Source: Pseudomonadota bacterium
GTDB taxonomy: Bacteria; Pseudomonadota; Gammaproteobacteria; Steroidobacterales; Steroidobacteraceae
Direction of reading: 5' to 3'
DNA: 9,981 nucleotides
Assembly (NCBI GenBank): GCA_018241455.1
Contig: JAFEDW010000059.1
Location: forward strand, 1 to 9,981
The stretch's first letter is position 1, and each line of letters starts with the position of its first letter. A program made the translations under genes and the position numbers. A model generated the notes under the pieces. It saw only the letters and a list, made by a program, of their open reading frames with translations, did no database searches and was not told the origin of the DNA. Of the stretch, positions 5,642 through 9,981 are shown piece after piece.

Positions 5642-8116
5642 ATGCCGGATAAGAACCCGTTTCCCACGCAGGCGCGCGCGGTGATCATTGGCGGCGGCAT
5701 CGTCGGCTGTTCGACCGCGTACCACCTCGCCAAGCTCGGCTGGAAAGATACGGTGCTCATCGAGCGGCACAAGCTCACCTCGGGTTCGACGCACCATGCC
5801 GCCGGCCTGGTCGGGCAACTGCGCAGCAGCGCGAACATCACGCAACTGCTCGGCGCCTCGGTGCAGCTCTACGACACGCTCGAGGCCGAAACGGGGCTGG
5901 CGAGCGGCTGGAAGATGAACGGCGGCTTGCGCCTGGCGTGCACGAGCGCGCGCTGGATCGAACTGAAGCGGCAGGCGACGACGGCGCGCTCGTTCGGGCT
6001 CGAGGTGCAGCTGCTCTCGCCGCGCGAAGCGCAGGCGCTGTGGCCGTTGATGGACATCGCCGACCTGGTCGGCGCAGCGTTCCTGCCGACCGACGGGCAG
6101 GTGAACCCTTCCGACATCACGCTGTCGCTGGCGAAAGGCGCGCGGCTGCGCGGCGCGCGCTTGTTCGAGGATACGACCGTCACCGGCATCGAGATCGAGC
6201 AGGGCCGCGTGGCCGCGGTGCTGACCAGCGCCGGCCGCGTCGCCTGCGAAGTGGTCGTCAATTGCGCCGGCCAGTGGGCGCGACAGGTCGGTGCGCTCGC
6301 CGGTGTCAACGTGCCGTTGGTGTCCGTCCAGCACCAATACCTGATCACCGAGGCGATTCCAGGCATTACGCGTGGACTGCCGACCTTGCGCGATCCCGAT
6401 CGGCTGACCTACTACAAGGAGGATGTCGGCGGGCTCGTCATGGGCGGCTACGAACCGAACCCGCGGCCCTGGGCGGTCGACGGATTCCCCGACAACTTCA
6501 ATTTCCAGTTGCTGCAGCCGGACTGGGATCACTTCCAGCCGATCCTCGACCTGGCGTTGCCGCGCGTGCCGGCGCTGGCGGGCGCCGGCGTCAAGGAGCT
6601 GATCAACGGGCCGGAGAGCTTTACGCCGGATGGCAATTTCATCGTGGGGCCGGCGCCGAACCTGGCAGGGTTCTACATTGGCGCCGGCTTCAACGCCTTC
6701 GGCATCGCCTCGGGTGGCGGCGCCGGCAAGTTGCTGGCGGAGTGGATCGTCGGCGGCGAGGCGCCGTTCGATGCGTGGCCGGTGGATTCGCGCCGCTTCG
6801 GCGCGCCGCACACCGATGTCGACTGGGTGCGCGCGCGCACGCTGGAGCTGTACGGCAAGCACTACACGATTGCCTGGCCTGGTGAGGAACACGTGTCTGG
6901 CCGTCCGCTGCGCCGCTCACCGCTGTACGAGCAGCTCAAGGGGCAGGGCGCGGTGTTCGGCGAAAAGCTTGGGTGGGAGCGGCCCAATTGGTTCGCGGCC
7001 GCGGGTGAGGGTGCGCGCGACGAATACAGCTTCACGCGCCCGAACTGGTTCGCAGCCGTGGCGCGCGAATGCCAGGCGGCGCGCGAACGCGTCGCGCTGT
7101 TCGACGAGAGTTCGTTCGCGAAATTCCAGCTCAGCGGCCGCGATGCCGAACGCGCCATGGGCTGGATCTGCGCCAACGACGTTGCGCGGCCGGTCGGATC
7201 GCTCATCTACACGCAGATGCTGAACGCGCAGGGCGGCATCGAGTGCGACCTGACGGTGGCACGGCTCGCCTCGGACCAGTACTACCTCATCACCGGCACC
7301 GGATTCGCGACGCATGATTTCGACTGGATCGCGCGCCACATTCCGGCCGGGCTCGATGCGCGGTTGACGGATGTGACCTCAGCGTACGCGGTCTTGGCGC
7401 TGATGGGGCCGCACGCGCGCGAGGTGCTGGCCACGCTCACGCGCGATGAGATCGGCAACGCCGCGTTTCCGTTCGGACAGGCGCGGCGCCTGCAGGTGGC
7501 GGGCGCGCCGGTGCTGGCGCTGCGCGTCACCTACGTCGGCGAGCTCGGCTGGGAGCTGCACGTGCCGGTCGAATTCGCCGCCACCGTCTACGCCGCGATC
7601 ATGTCGGCGGGCGCGGCGCACGGCATCGCCAACGGTGGCTACCGCGCGATCGAATCGCTGCGGCTCGAGAAAGGCTATCGCGCCTGGGGCGCGGACATCG
7701 GTCCCGACCACACGCCCTTCGAGGCTGGCCTCGGATGGGCGGTCAAGCTCAAGACCTTGCAACCGTTCATGGGTCGCACGGCGCTCGAACAGCGTGCCGG
7801 CTCGCCGCTGAAGAAATGGCTGTGCACGTTCGCCGTCGATGATGCCGCCGTGATGGCCGATGGATCGCCGCTGGTGCTGCTCGGGCGCGAAACGATTTAT
7901 CGCAACGGCGAGCGCGTCGGCTGGCTCGGCAGCGGCGGTTACGGCCACGCGCTGAAGACGCACATCGGGTTAGGGTACGTGCGGCGCGCAGCGGGCGTGA
8001 CGCGCGAGTACTTGACCAGCGGAAGCTACGAGCTGGAGGTGGCGACCGAACGCGTGCCGTGCGCACTGCACCTCGGGCCCTTGTACGACCCGCAGATGCT
8101 GCGCATCAAGGCCTAG
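5642..8116 (+). CDS. FAD-dependent oxidoreductase with GcvT-like domain (sarcosine/dimethylglycine dehydrogenase-like)
   Basis: The 824-residue protein has the four-part architecture of sarcosine and dimethylglycine dehydrogenases, which oxidatively N-demethylate methylated glycines and can pass the one-carbon unit to tetrahydrofolate. Order: DAO-type FAD domain (about 11-370) with GGGIVG (17-22), TSGSTHHAAGL (47-55), VNCAGQWARQVG (206-217) and FIVGPAP (333-339); a linker domain (about 372-425); a GcvT-like folate-binding domain (about 470-710) with GGIECDLTV, D536 being the likely folate-contacting Asp, and YVGELGWELH (631-640); and a GcvT C-terminal barrel (about 725-815). H51 or H52 stands where related enzymes attach FAD covalently, although the usual Trp-His is His-His here. 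No signal peptide is evident, so it is probably cytoplasmic. The start MPDKNPF at 5642 is preferred over the ATG at 5594, which lies inside the divergent gene's start. It is divergent from the HisN-like gene and convergent with a permease. The exact substrate is unknown. Confidence 0.9.
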   Translation: MPDKNPFPTQARAVIIGGGIVGCSTAYHLAKLGWKDTVLIERHKLTSGSTHHAAGLVGQLRSSANITQLLGASVQLYDTLEAETGLASGWKMNGGLRLACTSARWIELKRQATTARSFGLEVQLLSPREAQALWPLMDIADLVGAAFLPTDGQVNPSDITLSLAKGARLRGARLFEDTTVTGIEIEQGRVAAVLTSAGRVACEVVVNCAGQWARQVGALAGVNVPLVSVQHQYLITEAIPGITRGLPTLRDPDRLTYYKEDVGGLVMGGYEPNPRPWAVDGFPDNFNFQLLQPDWDHFQPILDLALPRVPALAGAGVKELINGPESFTPDGNFIVGPAPNLAGFYIGAGFNAFGIASGGGAGKLLAEWIVGGEAPFDAWPVDSRRFGAPHTDVDWVRARTLELYGKHYTIAWPGEEHVSGRPLRRSPLYEQLKGQGAVFGEKLGWERPNWFAAAGEGARDEYSFTRPNWFAAVARECQAARERVALFDESSFAKFQLSGRDAERAMGWICANDVARPVGSLIYTQMLNAQGGIECDLTVARLASDQYYLITGTGFATHDFDWIARHIPAGLDARLTDVTSAYAVLALMGPHAREVLATLTRDEIGNAAFPFGQARRLQVAGAPVLALRVTYVGELGWELHVPVEFAATVYAAIMSAGAAHGIANGGYRAIESLRLEKGYRAWGADIGPDHTPFEAGLGWAVKLKTLQPFMGRTALEQRAGSPLKKWLCTFAVDDAAVMADGSPLVLLGRETIYRNGERVGWLGSGGYGHALKTHIGLGYVRRAAGVTREYLTSGSYELEVATERVPCALHLGPLYDPQMLRIKA

Positions 8117-8140
8117 GGCCCGTACACACCTAGGGCCCGT
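8112..8140. repeat. Perfect 12-bp direct repeat spanning two convergent stop codons
   Basis: CCTAGGGCCCGT occurs at 8112-8123 and again at 8129-8140, separated by ACACA. The first copy contains the plus-strand TAG of the oxidoreductase gene; the second contains, on the minus strand, the TAG of the permease gene. Within each copy CCTAGG and GGGCCC are themselves palindromes, so the copies can also pair with each other: two alternative 6-bp stems with 11-base loops. This could act as a bidirectional terminator, but no T-run follows. Confidence 0.7.
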
Positions 8141-9680
8141 TCGAGCCTGCTCTGGAATCCAGCGCGGCTTCGGCCTTTGCGATGGCGGCGCTGCGGGCCG
8201 CGATCGATGCGCCGATCGGCGGACCCTGGAAGCGCCGCCGCTCAAATGCGAACCACACAATCGCCGTCAGCACGAGGAATCCGACCGTGACGTCGAGCGC
8301 CTTGTCGTTCGGCGGCTGCACGCCGATGACGAAGATCAGCACCATCGAGAGCATCGACAGCAGCGCCGCGAGCGTGTAGCCGCCGCGGCCCAGGTTCCAC
8401 GGGCCCATGCGCGGCCAGCGCGGTCCGCCGAAGGCGGCGAGGCCCAGCGCAATCGGGATCGCGAACGAGAAGAACAAGAAGATGACCGTGCAGGAAACAA
8501 CGACGGTGAAAATGGGTGTATGCCCGAAGCGTTCCACGTACAGCGCGCCCCAGACGAACAGCATCGAGGCGATCGCGCCGGTCCAGATCGCCGCCACCGG
8601 CGTGCGATGCCTCTGCGAGACCCGCGCCAGAGTGGTTGACAACGGCAGGCCACCGTCGCGCGAGAAGGCGTAGATCATGCGCGAGGTGGAGGTGACGGTC
8701 GCCAGTCCGCACAACACCTGCGACAGCAGGATCAGCGCGTACAGCAGTTCGCGCCAGAACGCGCTCACGCGTTGCTCCATGGCCCAGAAGAACACGTTCC
8801 AGCCCTGGCCGGCGGCGGCGCCGAGGTCGGGAATCATGAACAGGAAGGCGATGAGGAACAGGTAGCCGAACACGCCCGACCAGAGGATCGAGGAGACGAT
8901 GCCGCGCGGGACGGCCAGCGGCGCGTTGCGCGTTTCTTCCGACGTATGCGCCGAGGCGTCGTAGCCGGTGATCGTGTAGATCGGCAGCAGCAGGCCCAAC
9001 AGGAAGATCCAGCCGCTGCTGTCGGTGTGCGGCCAGACATTGGCGCCGGTGGCGCCGGAGTAATTACCGAAGGTCCACAGCCGCGAGATTTCGAAGTGTT
9101 GCGTGCTGCCAAGGCACACGAGCGTCAGCAACACCGCCGTGCCGAAGATCAGGTAGCCGGAGAAATCGGTCAGCTTCGCGGTCAGCGAGATGCCGAAGTG
9201 GTTGACCAACGCCTGCGCGACCGTCACGACGGCGAGGAACAGCACCAGCAGCGTCATCGAATCGGTGAGCTGCAGCCGTGGCCCGAAGGCGCCGAGGAAG
9301 AAATTGTAGGCGCCGACGTTGATCGAGCCGAGCACCGTGACCAGACCCAGCAGGTTGAACCAGGCGGTGAGCCAGCCGGTGAAGCGATTGCCGAGGATCG
9401 AACCCCAGTGGTACAGCCCGCCTGCGGTCGGGAACGCCGAGGCGATCTGCGCCATCGCGACTCCGAACGAGCCGGAGATCAGCACGCCGAGCGGCCAACC
9501 GAGCCCGATCGCGGCGCCGCCGGCGCCGGATGTCGCCTGCGCGAGCGAATTGATGCCGCCGGCGAGGATGCAGATGATCGAGAACGAAATGGCGAAATTC
9601 GAGAAGCGCCCCAGCCGGCGCGAGAGTTCCTGCGCGTAGCCCATGCCGTGGAGGATCTGTACGTCGGCGTCGTCGCTCAC
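8130..9680 (-). CDS. APC superfamily permease, amino acid/choline transporter (ACT) type
   Basis: This 516-residue inner-membrane protein belongs to the amino acid-polyamine-organocation superfamily. About 12 hydrophobic helices can be placed, starting near residue 26 (FSNFAISFSIICILAGGI) and ending near 480. Signatures include MAQIASAFPTAGGLYHW (76-92), GYDASAHTSEETRNAPLAVP (239-258), and SRMIYAFSRDGGLP (333-346), which fit the ACT branch that includes fungal choline and GABA carriers. The C-terminal tail (about 481-516) is hydrophilic. The start is GTG at 9680, where GTGA overlaps the stop of the upstream LytTR gene; GAAGGAG lies 11 bases before it. The ATG at 9644 is an alternative that removes 12 residues and has no ribosome-binding site. 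The gene is convergent with the dehydrogenase. The substrate could be an amino acid, GABA, choline or a related amine; the sequence does not decide. Confidence 0.88.
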   Translation of the reverse strand: MSDDADVQILHGMGYAQELSRRLGRFSNFAISFSIICILAGGINSLAQATSGAGGAAIGLGWPLGVLISGSFGVAMAQIASAFPTAGGLYHWGSILGNRFTGWLTAWFNLLGLVTVLGSINVGAYNFFLGAFGPRLQLTDSMTLLVLFLAVVTVAQALVNHFGISLTAKLTDFSGYLIFGTAVLLTLVCLGSTQHFEISRLWTFGNYSGATGANVWPHTDSSGWIFLLGLLLPIYTITGYDASAHTSEETRNAPLAVPRGIVSSILWSGVFGYLFLIAFLFMIPDLGAAAGQGWNVFFWAMEQRVSAFWRELLYALILLSQVLCGLATVTSTSRMIYAFSRDGGLPLSTTLARVSQRHRTPVAAIWTGAIASMLFVWGALYVERFGHTPIFTVVVSCTVIFLFFSFAIPIALGLAAFGGPRWPRMGPWNLGRGGYTLAALLSMLSMVLIFVIGVQPPNDKALDVTVGFLVLTAIVWFAFERRRFQGPPIGASIAARSAAIAKAEAALDSRAGSNGP

Positions 9681-9981
9681 AGGCGGAAACGCTCCTTCAG
9701 TTCGCCCGCCAGCCGGCGGCTGACATCCAGTTTCTCGCCGATGCCGCGCACGACGACGCGGTATTGGCCCTCGGCGTCGCGTTCGATCGCGGCGAGCGCG
9801 TGGATCGCGACCAGCGCATTGCGGTGCACGCGCACGAACTGCGCCGGGAACTCCTCTTCGAGCGCGCGCAGGCTGTCCTCGATCAGGTCGGTGCCGGCAC
9901 GGTGCCGCACGGTGGTGTATTTCTGGTCGGCGGCGAAATAGTAGATCTCGGGCAGCGGGATCAGCCGCACCGCATCGCCGA
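9677..9981 (-). CDS. LytTR-type response regulator, AlgR-like, C-terminal DNA-binding domain
   Basis: The last 100 residues of a regulator are visible; the frame is open to the right edge of the window, where the gene is cut. The sequence is a LytTR DNA-binding domain of the AlgR type: RLIPLPEIYYFAADQKYTTV at its beginning, then LIEDSLRALEEEFPAQFVRV, the core HRNALVAI, and an ending VSRRLAGELKERF. In AlgR-type proteins an N-terminal receiver domain phosphorylated by a sensor kinase precedes this part; it would lie outside the window. The stop TGA overlaps the permease GTG by 4 bp, so the two genes are very likely co-transcribed and translationally coupled. In Pseudomonas and relatives algR is commonly followed by heme biosynthesis genes, so the permease neighbour is a difference. 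I do not assign the name algR because the receiver and upstream neighbours cannot be seen. Confidence 0.87.
   Translation of the reverse strand, partial: GDAVRLIPLPEIYYFAADQKYTTVRHRAGTDLIEDSLRALEEEFPAQFVRVHRNALVAIHALAAIERDAEGQYRVVVRGIGEKLDVSRRLAGELKERFRL
9692..9698 (-). promoter_or_regulatory. Ribosome-binding site of the permease gene
   Basis: GAAGGAG on the minus strand, within the last codons of the LytTR gene, lies 11 bases before the permease GTG. It supports the overlapping GTG start over the internal ATG at 9644, although the spacing is slightly long. Confidence 0.5.

Noticed and set aside
3616..5652. Open frame of 678 codons on the plus strand
   Set aside because: It is antisense to DUF484, dapF and the HisN-like gene, all with clear family motifs. 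Its translation is rich in Arg, Ala, His and Gln with no recognisable domain, as expected from the antisense frame of GC-rich coding DNA.
5638..5652. Four-codon frame MHAG before the oxidoreductase
   Set aside because: It overlaps the true start through ATGCATG and may arise by chance. The ribosome-binding site spacing suits it better, but nothing else supports a role.
4625..6892. Open frame of 755 codons on the minus strand
   Set aside because: It runs antisense through the FAD oxidoreductase and then out of frame over the HisN-like gene and dapF. It has no domain and is compositionally a shadow frame.
6978..7053. Repeated RPNWFAA motif in the oxidoreductase, possible internal duplication
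   Set aside because: Two such motifs near the start of the GcvT-like part are, as far as I recall, usual in this family, so this is not a recent local duplication.
8772..9941. Open frame of 389 codons on the plus strand opposite the permease
   Set aside because: It is charged, Arg/Glu/Gly-rich and without a domain, and it is antisense to a clear membrane transporter and a LytTR domain.

Overview
The window is about 10 kb of GC-rich, densely coding bacterial chromosome, with no RNA gene, insertion sequence, CRISPR array or phage module that I can see. The conserved order dapF - DUF484 - xerC - hslV - hslU is characteristic of Gammaproteobacteria. The LytTR protein at the right edge looks like AlgR, which also points there. 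An IMPase-type histidinol phosphatase (HisN) at the head of the cluster makes me think of a lineage outside the enteric bacteria and the classical Xanthomonadaceae, but this placement is only an inference.

Layout. (1) 2-352, plus strand: the C-terminal end of a TetA-like MFS drug exporter, cut by the left edge. (2) 404-5595, minus strand: a compact run of six genes read right to left, hisN-like phosphatase, dapF, DUF484, xerC, hslV and hslU, with gaps of 13-31 bp and a final 4-bp overlap. It combines a histidine biosynthesis step, the meso-diaminopimelate epimerase of lysine and peptidoglycan synthesis, chromosome dimer resolution and the HslVU protease. (3) 5596-5641: a 46-bp divergent gap holding a TATAAT-like element. 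(4) 5642-8116, plus strand: an 824-residue FAD oxidoreductase with a C-terminal GcvT-like folate module, the architecture of sarcosine and dimethylglycine dehydrogenases. (5) 8130-9680, minus strand: an APC-superfamily amino acid/choline-type permease, convergent with the oxidoreductase. (6) 9677-9981, minus strand: the LytTR DNA-binding domain of an AlgR-like regulator, cut by the right edge and overlapping the permease start by 4 bp.

How the genes may work together. The minus-strand cluster is a housekeeping operon. The oxidoreductase and permease could form an uptake-and-oxidation pair for an N-methylated amine or amino acid, with the LytTR regulator co-transcribed with the permease; this is inference from family and position only.

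I found no convincing undescribed system. The points most worth checking are a DapF whose first catalytic cysteine reads as serine, a xerC start in which a hexapeptide mini-ORF links the DUF484 stop to a TTG start, a perfect 12-bp direct repeat carrying the stop codons of two convergent genes, and the overlap joining a LytTR regulator to a permease.
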